A stretch of 64,000 nt of DNA. Source: Pardosa pseudoannulata. Taxonomy: Eukaryota; Arthropoda; Arachnida; Araneae; Lycosidae. Position numbers and translations under genes: made by a program. Below, one piece after another: positions 36,650 through 47,863 of this stretch (within the stretch, counting starts at the first letter, position 1; each line of letters begins with the position of its first letter). Where the stretch lies: assembly GCA_032207245.1 (NCBI GenBank), contig CM063502.1, forward strand, positions 48,388,904 through 48,452,903, written 5' to 3'. The notes beneath the pieces are model-generated. The model was not told the origin of the DNA, made no database searches, and worked only from the letters and a program-made list of their open reading frames with translations.

Positions 36650-37400
36650 TTAAAGTATAAAGTAAATACATTTTGAAATAAATAAGCTTCTAAAAATCAT
36701 TTAAAAAGAAAATTACAACTTTGTGTTTAAACAACAAGTGAAAATTGAAATAGGTATATTTATTAACATATTTTCTAGTAAATCCGCCTTCCAATATTTG
36801 GCAGTAGTTGTTTATGTTTTTTTTTTCACTGTATATAACATAACAGTAGGTAGGGAGATAAATTTAATTATTAACAAATTATGAAACTGATGAATAATAG
36901 GCAAATATCAAAATAGTGCAACTCTTTAAAATCTTTAGTTAAATATTACACATTACCAATATTTGAGAAAAATATGAATAGGTAAAACTAAACAGATAAT
37001 AGTAAATATTTCAAGTAATGAAAAGTAAACACATTTTGAATTAAAAAGTCTTATAAAAAATTTAAAATGAAAATTCCTTTTTAGTGATTAAGCGGTAAGC
37101 CAGAGGAAAAAAAAGAAGTAAATAGATGCATTTATCTATTAATTATATTTTTTAATAGGCTTAAAGTTCCACTTTTGGCACTAATTATGTAATTTTCCCT
37201 TTTCAATGCATATAAAAGAACAGGTAAGGAGATAAGATTAACTATTAGAAAAATAAAAAAGCTGGTAATTATAAACATATATCAAAATACTTTGACGCTT
37301 TGAAATGTTTTACTAAATATTACAATTTATCAATATTTAAGTAAAATATGAATGAGTAAAACTAAACGGGTAATATAAAGACTTTATTTAATCGAATGTA
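36650..37400. repeat. Diverged two-copy tandem repeat, about 367-bp unit
   Basis: 'aagtaaatacattttgaa' at 36660 and 'aagtaaacacattttgaa' at 37023, with later shared blocks such as 'aatatgaat[ag][ga]gtaaaactaaac'. Confidence 0.7.
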
Positions 37401-38690
37401 CGCAGAAATGTACAGAAAGATAGACTTAATAAAACTGCAATAGTTTATAATAAGAAGATAATTAAGGAAAAAGTTTTGTTAATTTAGAACACTATATGCA
37501 ATATAAGATGCTTAGCAAGAGATAGCATTTTTCTGCTTTATATGTTTAATAAGAAAATTATGCATAAGAAAAGAAATGAAAACAAATGACTGTTGTCATA
37601 AAAATGAAATTTATCTGCTTTAAATAACAGCAGTTGCTGAAATGCAGTTGATCTAGAGTTATAATTTAAAAAATGATTAAGATTTTAAACAAACATTTAA
37701 TAATTTTGAATGAGATTTTTTAAGAATCTTGCAGTTCAAAATAAGAAATTTTAAATATTGCAAATAAAATTCTTTAATTCTCATTATCTAACACTAAAAA
37801 TCTATTAAATGATGTAAAGGAAGAAGTAAATAAAGTAAATCTATTTAAAATTTACTGCAAGTAATAAACCTTCATAAATTTTCATGATCCGTAGAAATAA
37901 ATAAGCGCTTTTAGCAGATACAAATAATTATTTTTAAAAGTACATATTTTCACATATGTATATTTTTATTACTTAATTATGAAATCATAACTCCAGAGCT
38001 AGAAAGATGTATTTCTATTACATTATTTTATTGTAAATGATTAATTGTTAAAATACAAAATGAAATAATAATAATAATTATAATAATTATTATTATTGTT
38101 ATCATTATTGTTAGAAGAATTTACAAAATGTAAACTTCTTATTACACTTTTATTATTTCCCCAAAGATATGCAGTTTGACAGATAAAAATATTATTCAAA
38201 ATAATGAAAGAGTAATTTAAAAGTACCCATTTCAAAAGAAAACATATATTTTACTTTTATAGAAATTATATGAAAAGATTATTTATAAGGGAACGATTAT
38301 TATTTCATAAACGTTAAGACATACGACTTATGAAAAATATATATATCGACCAAAAATAAAAAATAAAAAATTGTCAAAATTATCCAAGTCACAAAAAAAT
38401 ACTGAATTAAACGTATTACTATCAACAATGCAATAAAAGCATCAAATTTCAACAATAATTTATGAGAATTATATAAAAGTATTTTATTATTTTTGATTTG
38501 GAATTATTTTACAAGAGAGCAAATAGAAAGATAGCTGTTAACGTATGTCTAAAATTAATCGTTGTATTGTAGTATCAATCTTAATCTATAGAATTTGTGA
38601 AAAGAACTAAGTAAGCTTATTCAACCAAAAACATTTTACATGTATGGGAATAAATAAATAAAAAAAAATATTTCCCCCTTCTCCCCACTC
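37401..38690. other. Intron candidate or featureless AT-rich DNA
   Basis: No exon was recognised. If the exon at 38824-38881 is real, this is intron on the minus strand. A small inverted (ATA/TAT)n stretch is at 38064-38110. Confidence 0.4.
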
Positions 38691-38823
38691 AGTGTAAATT
38701 AAGAGGCAGAATCCCAATGCACTCGGATGGAGAAGGGGAGAGAAAAGATGGAGTAATTGGATGGCTGAGAGAATATATTTGATTTATTACAGAACCCTTT
38801 AAGCGTATAATGGAAGTACTCAC

Positions 38824-38881
38824 GTAGAATGGTGACAGCAGTCGAAGTGACCAGCAGGGAAGCAACAACGGAAACCTCCAT
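38824..38881 (-). CDS. Candidate first coding exon, hydrophobic N-terminus; family unknown
   Basis: The ATG at 38879-38881 has a good context (CTCCGATGG). It opens 19 codons, MEVSVVASLLVTSTAVTIL, and one base of the next codon. The frame is cut by a consensus donor GTGAGT at 38818-38823. The product looks like a signal peptide or N-terminal membrane anchor. Upstream on the minus strand (38882-38970) the sequence is clearly GC-richer. It holds TCGCGCATGCTC, 10 of 12 with the NRF1 palindrome, and an initiator-like CCAGTC at about 38913, consistent with a housekeeping-type promoter. Reading past the donor gives a longer frame (to 38699) but loses its hydrophobic pattern. No downstream exon is recognised, so the gene is not identified. 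Chance remains possible because the exon is so short. Confidence 0.45.
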
Positions 38882-38985
38882 CGGAGATTAGAGAAGCAGT
38901 ATCGACTGGAAAGGCCTAGCAAAGGCTACAAACTGCTCTCAGAGCATGCGCGATTCGCCGTTGCCAAATATTCACCATCAACTCA
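38882..38985 (-). promoter_or_regulatory. Possible promoter of the 38.8 kb exon
   Basis: A local GC-rich island in AT-rich DNA, with an NRF1-like site near 38945-38956 and a pyrimidine-rich leader to the ATG. It is inferred from composition and position only. Confidence 0.35.
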
Positions 38986-39004
38986 AATGGCTAGCCTGAA
39001 AAGT

Positions 39005-39800
39005 CTGCACAAGGATGACAGAAATTCAATTGGCAATATTTACAGAAATCATATTCACATAGCAGGGGAGCGTGCAGATTCCGTTCGGAGAAATTTTATT
39101 TCAAAATGTAATCGCATTAAGAAAGTATTATAGTTAAATCTAAAATAATACCTGTATCATCAATGCGCAGTTTAAACTTTCAAAATTAATTTTATGCATA
39201 AAAGTAGTAATTTTTTCTAATTACTTTTATATACAGCCTTTATTTAATATTCCAGTTTTTAAGTCAACAAGCACAAGAATATCGGAAATTCAACTGGCAA
39301 CACTTAAACATGTTATATTCAAACATAGTAAGGTGATATGTAGTTTAATTTCTGGAAAAATTTTATTTCAAAATGTAATCGCATTAAGAAAGTATTATAG
39401 ATAAATCTAAAATAATACCTGTATCATCGATGCGCAGTTTAAACTTTCAAAATTAATTTTATGCATAAAAGTAGTAATTTTTCTAATTACTTTTATATAC
39501 AGCCTTTACTTAATATTCCAGTTTTTAAGTCAGCAAGCACAAGAATATCAGAAATTCAACTGGCAACACTTAAACATGTTATATTCAAACATAGTAAGGT
39601 GATATGTAGTTTAATTTCTGGAAAAATTTTATTTCAAAATGTAATCGCATTAAGAAAGTATTATAGATAAATCTAAAATAATACCTGTATCATCGATGCG
39701 CAGTTTAAACTTTCAAAATTAATTTTATGCATAAAAGTAGTAATTTTTTCTAATTACTTTTATATACAGCCTTTATTTAATATTCCAGTTTTTAAGTGGT
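39005..39800. repeat. Tandem array, about 267-bp unit, nearly three copies
   Basis: 'aaattttatttcaaaatgta' occurs at 39091, 39358 and 39624. The last two copies are almost identical. A diverged partial unit starts near 39005. The 69-codon frame at 39461-39670 lies wholly within the array. Confidence 0.9.
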
Positions 39801-39967
39801 AATCTTTTCTAATGAGGTCAAAATATGCATATAATTAAATGAAGTGAAATTTTTCTAAAGTTTGTCTTTGAACAGATAATGTTGATAATAATTTTAAAAA
39901 ATTAATAATTTAGCATTAGCTGATTGATTGCTTTCTTCTTTCAACTTTCTCAGAAATAATTAAGACC

Positions 39968-40179
39968 AACTTATAAGTAAATTAGCCAACAATTTGAAGA
40001 ACATTTAAAGAATACTTTTTGGGAATATCTTAAATACAATAATTACATAATAAAATAACAATAATTTTATAAATTAATAAAATTATTGTTATTTTATTAT
40101 GTAATTGTTGTACTTAAGATATTCCCAAAAAGTATTCTTTAAATATTCTTCAAATTGTTGGCTAATTTACTTATAAGTT
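39968..40179. repeat. 212-bp near-perfect palindrome
   Basis: The left half from 'aacttataagtaaattagcc' is inverted in the right half ending 'ggctaatttacttataagtt'. Arms are about 103 bases with only a handful of mismatches and a 5-10 base centre. Flanks show no clear target duplication. It may be a MITE, an inverted duplication, or a foldback artefact. Confidence 0.9.
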
Positions 40180-40298
40180 TTTAACTTTACCAATAATTGT
40201 TTATTGTTAAAGTCCCAATGCAGTTGTTATTATCATAAAAATTAGTAGGTCTCTGCATTTCGATACAAGAGTCTATCTCTTTGAATCCTATATTTAGC

Positions 40299-40352
40299 AT
40301 GGATTTTCGTAGCCGTTTGGAATCAGCTTTAAACAGTAGGTACCGGTCTACT
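40299..40352 (+). mobile_element. tRNA-Arg SINE, internal fragment
   Basis: 'catggattttcgtagccgtt', 'tggaatcagctttaaacagt' and 'aggtaccggtct' match the SINE body. Confidence 0.7.
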
Positions 40353-40469
40353 TAAGATATATATAAGATATAGACATATAGCAATCATGTTACAAATATG
40401 CACATGAAACGTTTCCAAACACACCATAATGAAAGTCAAAGTGCCTACATCTAACCGAAATTGAAATAT

Positions 40470-41055
40470 CATTTTTCGGAGATATTTTAAAATGTATTTT
40501 TCAGCTTTATATGAATTATATTTTTGTGGTTAATTGAATATTTAGTTGATGGTGTCACCTTCCAATACCTAGGAATTGTTGAAGAATTAACGAAAGAAAT
40601 CCTAATATTTTTCTGATAAATACAACATAAGAAAGATAAATAAAATCTTATAGATTAAGGAAATTTAAATCTACGTCATGAATTCATTTGCAGGTAATAT
40701 CTTCAAATAAAAATTAATTTAATAAAACTTTAGTTTCTTCAAAAACCCAGATGCTTTTAAAACCCTGAAAATGCACAAATTTTGCAAAGCTACGTAGCAA
40801 AATATAAATATTTTATTCTATATATTTCTCTTTTCTTATCATTGTTTCGGGGATATTTTAAACTGTACCTTTCATTTTTACACGAAATGTGTTTTTGTGA
40901 TTTATTGCATATTTAATTGGTCGTTACACTATCAAATACTCAGAAGTTATTGAAAAATTAATCAAAGGAAATCGTAATGTTTTCCTTAGAAATACATGGC
41001 TGTAAAGAAAATGAAAAGGATAAAATAAAATCATATAGAATTAAGAAATCTTGAC
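40470..41055. repeat. Diverged tandem repeat, about 370-bp spacing
   Basis: 'cggagatattttaaaatgta'...'tttgtggttaattgaatat' (40477) recurs as 'cggggatattttaaactgta'...'tttgtgatttattgcatat' (40850). Later blocks also match ('aggaattgttgaagaattaa' against 'agaagttattgaaaaattaa'). Confidence 0.65.
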
Positions 41056-41850
41056 TTGGTACTTCCAGATTTAAAAAATGCATTTCATGTTTAGCAGGTA
41101 TATTTAATATTACGATGTTCCGTTTTCAAGTGATTCCAAAATCAAATCGACCTCATACATGAACTTGCAGAAAACATCTCCAACTAATAGTTTAGATAAA
41201 CTTTAATCTATAGATGCTCTCTAAAACTTTCTAAGAATATAAATTTTGAATAGTTTCAAAACAAAATATAAATATTACATTGTAAATTCTTCCCATTCAT
41301 GCATATTTAAATGTCATTAATTCATAACTATTTCTACATAAACAATTTTATTTACAGAAACACATCTTATAAAAAATATAGCTAATGGAAATTTAAGTAT
41401 CGCACATTTTATAAAAGTAATTGTTTTAAAAAATCTTTGACTTTTGATTTAAGATGTATCAGATCTAAAATGTATCACAAATTTTCAAAAATTTCTATTT
41501 TTAATTTTGTTCTATATTAAACACTATTTAATAGCATCAAAATGTGAATTTCTGCCCACTTTTAATACATATCTCCAATAGAATGATAATTATAGTGAAT
41601 TCAAATTATTTATATCATGTATCATGTACGTACATAATTTAAACTTCAAAAGGCTTTTTGTCAGATTTCAGTTTGAGCGCATATCTTACAAACTATTTCT
41701 AATAGTTTCATGAAATCTTGTATAATGATGTAAGTATGTAGTAATGACTAAGTCCTTTTTAGGATCCGCTGAAAAAAACTCTGTAATGAAATTTTACTAT
41801 TACCTTTGTTTAAAGTAACATACAGAAAATCCATGTCAATAGTGTCTCGA
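41056..41850. other. No recognised feature
   Basis: AT-rich sequence. Confidence 0.4.
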
Positions 41851-41922
41851 TTGGTTGGGAGTTGGTTGGTTTTGGATGTTAATTGGTTGATTTTGGTTGG
41901 TTGGTTGGTTAGATAGGCAAAA
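41851..41922. repeat. (TTGG)n-rich stretch
   Basis: Imperfect TTGG units. Jockey-type LINEs at 60.8 kb and 61.9 kb in this window end in the inverse (CCAA)n, so this could be a tail remnant of a minus-strand LINE. Confidence 0.6.
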
Positions 41923-41992
41923 TTAATACTTAATTATCTGTCTTTAAAAATATATTACAAAGTATAAAATCTTTAAAAAAAAAAAAAAAAGA

Positions 41993-43165
41993 GTTTACTG
42001 GACCAAAAATAATCGGCTCTGCTGTATGGCAAAGTCGCTGGTAAACTGCTTGGCACAATAAAGCACGATCTTCTTAGGTCATTCTGTCAGTCACGGTCCT
42101 AGCCAAGCCCCCTCCCCCTGATCTACCATTAGGCCCAGCGCATCTATCCCGAAATTTCTAGCTCAACTAATTGATTAAACTTAAAACTACTCTACAGGGA
42201 GACACACAACTTCCTCACTCCTCAGAAAACCGAACTCTTCTCTTTCTATCCAGCCTCAACTCAAGATTGTAAAGGGGTAAATCTTTATCTTAATTTCTTA
42301 ATGTTTACATTTCAGGTTAGGTTTCACTCCCTCTCATAGGTTCGTCTCCAGCCTACTAATTCCAGTCGCCTCCCTATGTACAAATTCTCCTTCAGACTCA
42401 TAGGAGTTTCGGCCGTTAGGATTCTCCAACCTCAGAGCCAGACAGTAGCTCTCCCACCAGGGCGATCACAGGTCAAGGCCGGGGAAGGGCGTCGTAGAAT
42501 TAGGCCTGCTATGATGAGTGACTTGGCAACGTGGTCAGCATAAGCCAGAAATTAAGACCCCTGGGGCTAACCTGCAGCCAAACCAAAGGAACCGTATTCC
42601 CTAAGGGAGCCACAGCTTTACTTTTTTATGCTGCTTTCAACACATCCATTATTTAATTTTTTCTGTGTATGTGAGTGTTAATATCATTATCTCATCTTTT
42701 ACGGTCTAGGTTTCAGTTTTTCTTTTTTTTCACCCCTGAAACTAATGCAAGGTTTCAGTTAGGTATTTTAGGTTTGTCGCAATGACTCTCCAGTGATGGT
42801 TCTCAGGCATAGTATTACAACTGTCGTCTTTTAAAAATTTTTGTTCCTCTTTCTTTTGGCCCTCCGGTTCCCCTCTTTAAGTGCAACGAGCTAAATTCTG
42901 TATACTTTTTAAGCCCAATTTGGTCCGTGTGGTTTCCACCACCCTCATTAACTCCGGCGTCGAGAGATCCACTAGTATTTCAAATCCCCTCTCTAGTGCA
43001 ACTCTGCTGTATTAGCTCGCAGATGGCGCCTGCGGCGCAGCGGGTACTTCAAGGGTGACCAGTCACGTGGGGAGGCCTAATACTTGCGATCTGCCCACCA
43101 CCACCGGGAGAGGCCTGGAGGACCTCATGGCCATATGGGCCCGGATAGGTGCTTGATTGTCTCAA
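41993..43165 (-). repeat. GC-richer block of unknown origin, probably mobile-element derived
   Basis: Base composition departs sharply from the surroundings over about 1.1 kb, starting just after a 16-base A-run. On the minus strand one 42-codon stretch without stops (about 42885-43015) reads YSRVALERGFEIL then VDLSTPELMRVVETT. I have a loose memory of similar stretches in spider sequences but cannot name a family. No terminal repeats or splice pattern settle its nature. Confidence 0.4.
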
Positions 43166-44327
43166 TGACCAAATTTGAAAACTAGTTCCATGTGTCATGT
43201 ATCACAGTGTTGCTAAAAGTCCACTGGTTACAAATATACAATTTGTTTTTATTTTTAATGAGTAAAATAAATAAAAATTTACACTAGATTTGATTTGGAT
43301 ATTTGAATTATATATTTATTATTTATTTGGATTATTGAATAATCCACACTTCCAGATGATGATTTAATAATACTAACTGCAGCCACATTTGTAGGTACAC
43401 ACTTTTATTGATTGTCATTTCAGATACCTACAAATCCTTCTTTTTGAAATGTTGATGAAAATATACACCAAGGTGAGATAATTATTTGCTATTAAATGGT
43501 TTTAATTCCTCAATTTCAAGTTACACCTGTAACATAAAAGACAAATAAGTTTATTTTTATAAAAACCTATTAGGCCTAGTATCTTGATCACCGTATTAAA
43601 CATGTTCTCAGGTATATCTAATCACAATATTTCATAAATAGATATTTTTAATATATTAATTACTGTTACGGGTGTGACACTGAACATAGCTATGTGACAA
43701 CAATTTTATTAATCCTGTATAACAATTTGTTGTTTTGGATTTACTGGATAAAACTTGTTCTCAGACCTATGGTTCAAGGGTTAGATTTTATAAATAAATA
43801 TTTTATATTGTATTCATTACTGTAAAAATTGCGACAGTGAATACATAAACCACTTTTTTAGTTGTCAGCAAATAATTAATTTTATTTTCAAGCACTTCTG
43901 AAAACATGGTTTTTGAAAGCAATTTTAAATTTGTGAAAAATTTAAATTATTTAGTTGTACTACTTTTTGTATAAAGACTTGCTAGATGCATTAATTTTGT
44001 TATTCAGGTAATAGAAATATCTAAAACCAGAGTGGCAAAACATAGGAAGAACCAAAGAAGTGATCCTATCAAAATACGTGAATACCTTGAAAAAAAAATG
44101 TGATAGAAAAAGAAGATAAATAAAAAATAGAGAAATGCATAAACTAGTAATGGAAGGAAGCTATTGAGTGAAAAGGGAAGCGTGATACTGAAAGATAGAA
44201 AAAATGTCGGGAGAGAAAAAAAAGATAAAATTAAGAATCCTAGTCTTACCAAATCAATAAAACAACTCATTTGGTTCTTATCGTTATAAACAGACATATA
44301 GTAAACAATTAAGGATATATATTAAAG

Positions 44328-44332
<5 letters not shown>
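43166..44332. other. No recognised feature
   Basis: AT-rich. The minus frame 44004-44297 (hydrophobic, F/L/S-rich) follows a purine-rich low-complexity stretch and is not supported as a gene. Confidence 0.45.

Positions 44333-44376
<44 letters not shown>
44333..44376. repeat. (TA)n microsatellite next to a Tigger end
   Basis: The TA run abuts the transposon start directly. Confidence 0.97.
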
Positions 44377-44379
<3 letters not shown>

Positions 44380-45319
44380 TCGAACTCGTTTATAACGAGC
44401 ACAAAGGGACCGTAACATTTACTCGTTAAATCCGAGTGCTCGTAATAAACGGGTCCTTAAGGCAGGCGTGCAACCAGAAGGGGGGGGGAGCTTGGGAGGT
44501 CAAATGATTAAGTTTACTTAAAATTAATTACATTAATTATTTTAATTAAATACTTTTCTTAATTTAATGACAATTAACCCCCCATCAGCGAAAAATTTCT
44601 AGTTGCGCTACAGTCTTAAAGGAAAGAAACAATAAACGGAAAGAAAAATCTTCGGTGGTCGGTACATCTGAGGTCATCAGTTCGTCGTCGATGGATACAT
44701 AGTTTTGAAATTCTTCTTTGGTCATTTCCAAATTTGCAGTTTGTATGAAATTGTCAACCTCTTCTTTCTCAGTGGATTGACCATCTTGATAACTCTCCAA
44801 TCCAGCCTTATGGAAACACTTGATGATACATGTTGAAGTGTCATTTTCCCATGCATCGTTCATCAAACTATTGCTTCCAGTACGTTGACATTGGTATTCG
44901 ATGCTGTTCCACTTCTATCTCTTCAGTCCAGAATAATCAAATTCAGTTGCTTACGGAAGTGGCACTTGAAACTTCTTATGACTCATTGGTCCGTAGGTTG
45001 GATAACAGATGTAGAATTTGGTAGGAAAAATTCAATTACACCAGATTTGTGAACCCTCCCTGTTGACATTGGAATGCTGTAGGAATTCTTACCACAAAAG
45101 TATTAAATTGCGGAGAAGAAAAAAAAAAAGATAAGACAGAAAGACTAGAAAGATGAGAAAAAAGAATGCAAGACAGAAAAATATTGCTCGCTAAAACCAG
45201 GTCTTGCTCGTTAAAAGCGACTTCGGTTCCATAAACTTAACATTAATCCAACCAAATAATCTCGCTTCCCTCGATATATCGGAGTTTTCGTTAAATCCGA
45301 GCTCGTTATAAACGAGTTC

Positions 45320-45324
<5 letters not shown>
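44377..45324 (-). mobile_element. pogo/Tigger DNA transposon fossil
   Basis: Terminal inverted repeats: left CAGTCGAACTCGTTTATAAC, right the inverse (CTCGTTATAAACGAGTTCAAC), lying in TA-repeats. On the minus strand the C-terminal part of a Tigger transposase is readable: FFLPNSTSVIQPTDQ, VIRSFKCHFRKQL, then NDAWENDTSTCIIKCFHKAGL and, later, YVSIDDELMTS (44585-45060). These match the DDE-domain end '[LP]PPNTTS[LV]IQPMDQGVI', 'AW..VS..TI.NCF.KAG' and 'V..DDE..TS'. Stops interrupt the frame and the N-terminal half is gone (internal deletion). A G-run at 44479-44489 starts a separate dispersed fragment. Confidence 0.85.
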
Positions 45325-45366
<42 letters not shown>

Positions 45367-45411
45367 TAGATAGATAGATATATATATACATACAACATAC
45401 GTATATATATA

Positions 45412-45451
<40 letters not shown>
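45325..45451. repeat. (TA)n / (GATA)n compound microsatellite
   Basis: TA runs interrupted by four GATA units and a short 'catacaacatacg'. Confidence 0.97.
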
Positions 45452-45453
<2 letters not shown>

Positions 45454-45593
45454 CTACTTCTATGACTTCCAAGTCATATAACAGTTATTATGTTTTTAAA
45501 TTTTTTATTTTTAAAACCAAAATTTTAAACTATTATATTATTTTTTAATTGCCATCATAATTTACAAATAAATAACTTATATATGTATTTTAA

Positions 45594-45935
45594 ATTATTT
45601 ATACTGCAGAGTTATAATTTTAACAAATTATATGTGTGAGATAAATTGTAATTGTGAATGCAAAATATTTCCTAATATCTCACGGGAAAGACTTTTAGCA
45701 TAATTTTCATTTTCTAATTGAAAAGATTAAAAAAAAATCTCCTAAAAGACTTTTTAAATGATTTATACTGCAGAGTTATACATTTTTAACAAATTATATG
45801 TGTGAGATAAATTGTAATTGTGAATGCAAATATATTTCCTAATATCTCACGGGAAAGACTTTTAGCATAATTTTCATTTTCTATATAGAAAAGATTAAAA
45901 ATATATATCTCCTAAAAGACTTTTTAAATATTATC
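45594..45935. repeat. Two-copy tandem duplication, about 170-bp unit
   Basis: 'atttatactgcagagttata' at 45596 and 45761. The copies are nearly identical, so the duplication is recent. Confidence 0.9.
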
Positions 45936-45952
45936 GTCATACATTTTTAATG

Positions 45953-45954
<2 letters not shown>

Positions 45955-46026
<72 letters not shown>
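45955..46026. repeat. (TA)n microsatellite
   Basis: About 36 TA units, directly beside a MITE end. Confidence 0.98.
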
Positions 46027-46029
<3 letters not shown>

Positions 46030-46033
<4 letters not shown>

Positions 46034-46795
46034 ACCTATTTACTCGTGTACAATAAGAACTTTTGTTTTCAAAAATTCAGGTCAAAACTTCAAGAATCGT
46101 ACATGGAATAATTTTTACTGCAATTGCCGGAGGTATGTATGGATAAAGACAGAGGTATTCAAAGAAAAATATGAAAAAGTATAAATCTTACTCAATTAAA
46201 GTATAGGTGCATCAATATTTCCCTACTAATGCACTTCTTTTGTGCTATACTACTAGCAACACTAATTATTATATTTGAAAATCGAATTTTCCAAATGAAG
46301 CGCGATTCTCTTTATCTTTTGCCTATTGAACTACCTGCAACTTAAATTCTAAAGTATAATTAGATATCTTTTTACTTATTGTCAAATCTCCATTAGATCT
46401 CTTCATCTTAGTCGCTCTTCAGAAAACAAACTTTTCTTAAAGAAGGAGGAGGAAGAAAGAAAATACAATCCCTCGTATAACAGTCCTAAAAAAAGTTATG
46501 TGCGATGCCTTCAATTTCAGGTCCCACAGTCATCTTGTAGTATCCAACCCCTCTCCCTGCCCCAATGACCTAAGACGACCAATAACAAGCATAAAATCTC
46601 CGTTAAGAATGACGTTACCTTTAGAATGGCATAGGAAGAGTTGGAGTTGGAGTCACTGGTTTCGAGTAACGATTCATTTACAATCTGGAAAGTCAATTGT
46701 AAGTCAAATTTTACTATGTGTTATACACGACATGCAGTTTTTCACCATTTTTTCTTTAATCAACATGGGACACGTTATACACAAGTAAATACGGT
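46030..46795. mobile_element. Tc1/mariner-like MITE with 'tatttactcgtgta' ends
   Basis: Left 'cctatttactcgtgtacaat' and right 'acgttatacacaagtaaata' are inverse to each other with few mismatches. The insertion is in a TA tract. The 96-codon frame at 46498-46788 runs into the right TIR and is not a recognised protein. Confidence 0.6.
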
Positions 46796-47018
46796 ACAGA
46801 GGACATAAATACCTACTAAAAGTACACACCGAGCTTTAAACATTTTTCTTAATTAGCTGAATAAGTTAATTTCTGTTCATTTTTTGTTCATCAATAATCT
46901 CGAGAGCCCTTAATTCAACGTATCCTTGACTCGGGGATTTTCCCATTGTATTAAGAGGTTTAAATACTAATACATGTTGAAATTTTTCAATGTTTTAAAC
47001 TTTTTGTGCTAATTCTTT
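46796..47018. other. No recognised feature
   Basis: Short AT-rich spacer. Confidence 0.4.
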
Positions 47019-47019
47019 G

Positions 47020-47235
47020 TAGCCGGGGTAACTCAGTTGACAAGAGCATCGATCTCATAACCAAAAAATTACGAGTTAAAAGCTCGAGCTGTCCAAAGAT
47101 CCACCGTGTTCATTTATGGCGACTGGGGAACGAAAAATAGATTCGTGGTCATAATGTTCTTATAGTTCCCAAACGATACCTCTGGAGGTGGCAGGTTAAG
47201 CAAGGGTTTTTTTTCCTTAGTCCCTGCTTCTAAAT
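47020..47235 (+). mobile_element. tRNA-Met-like SINE
   Basis: The head 'gccggggtaactcagttgac' followed by 'aagagcatcgatctcataac' copies the D-arm and anticodon arm of elongator tRNA-Met (loop CTCATAA, anticodon CAT). The B-box is decayed ('agctcgagctgt'), so it is not a working tRNA. A tRNA-unrelated body follows, with a T-run and 'ccttagtccctgc'. This family is distinct from the tRNA-Arg SINE. Confidence 0.65.
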
Positions 47236-47860
47236 TAGGAGTACCCACTTTGTTTGTGTTATCCTAGGACATAATATTGGCCGTCTATATGGTTCTCCCA
47301 TAATAAAATGGCGAACAAATACCTGCGGATTGGTAGAAGTGAATGCTATAAAAGCAAGTGCTCTTGCATTGAAAATAATCATTTTAATTCTTTGTATATT
47401 ATTGTTTTAATTCTTTGTACTGTGTTGTAGATCTCCAACATACCCAAAATTGATGCCATTTACACAGTGAGCTTTAAAAGAAGGTTTTGTGGATTGCAAT
47501 GAACACAAATGGGAATCCATACCAAATGGGGAGAGTAAATTTAATTTCTCTTTCATAGTTTCATTCCTCGTTTGATCGGATGTACATAATCATTACTGAA
47601 ATCAGCGTTGTTTTTGTTACTTTTTTAATGTCGAGACACCAGAAGTAGATTTCCAAGAAGATGGTTGCGAATTCTTTATGCAAAGATAATTTTGTACAAA
47701 ATAATCTGCAATATTTATAAGAAATATGTATTTTTTGAACAAATGCTATTAAAAATATCTATACAAACATTTGGGGGGAGACTTTTAATTTGAGGTTGTT
47801 GAGATACAGATGGTTCAACTAAGGCATTTTTGCAAATTTTGACGCCTTTACTTTGGACGT
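47236..47860. repeat. Weak dispersed repeat
   Basis: At 47400-47770, 'tagatctccaacatacccaa' and 'aatatttataagaaatatgt' are similar to parts of 26966-27300 and of the 35 kb array. The rest is unassigned. Confidence 0.35.
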
Positions 47861-47863
47861 ATA

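Noticed and set aside
38689..38922. A 60-77 codon unspliced gene on the minus strand
   Set aside because: A consensus donor cuts the frame after 19 codons and the remaining sequence looks intronic.
41993..43165. CpG-island promoter of a host gene
   Set aside because: No ATG exon with a donor site was found, and the block looks more like repeat sequence. Kept only as an unexplained block.
47020..47095. Functional tRNA-Met gene
   Set aside because: The T-arm and B-box are decayed and the sequence continues into a SINE-like body.
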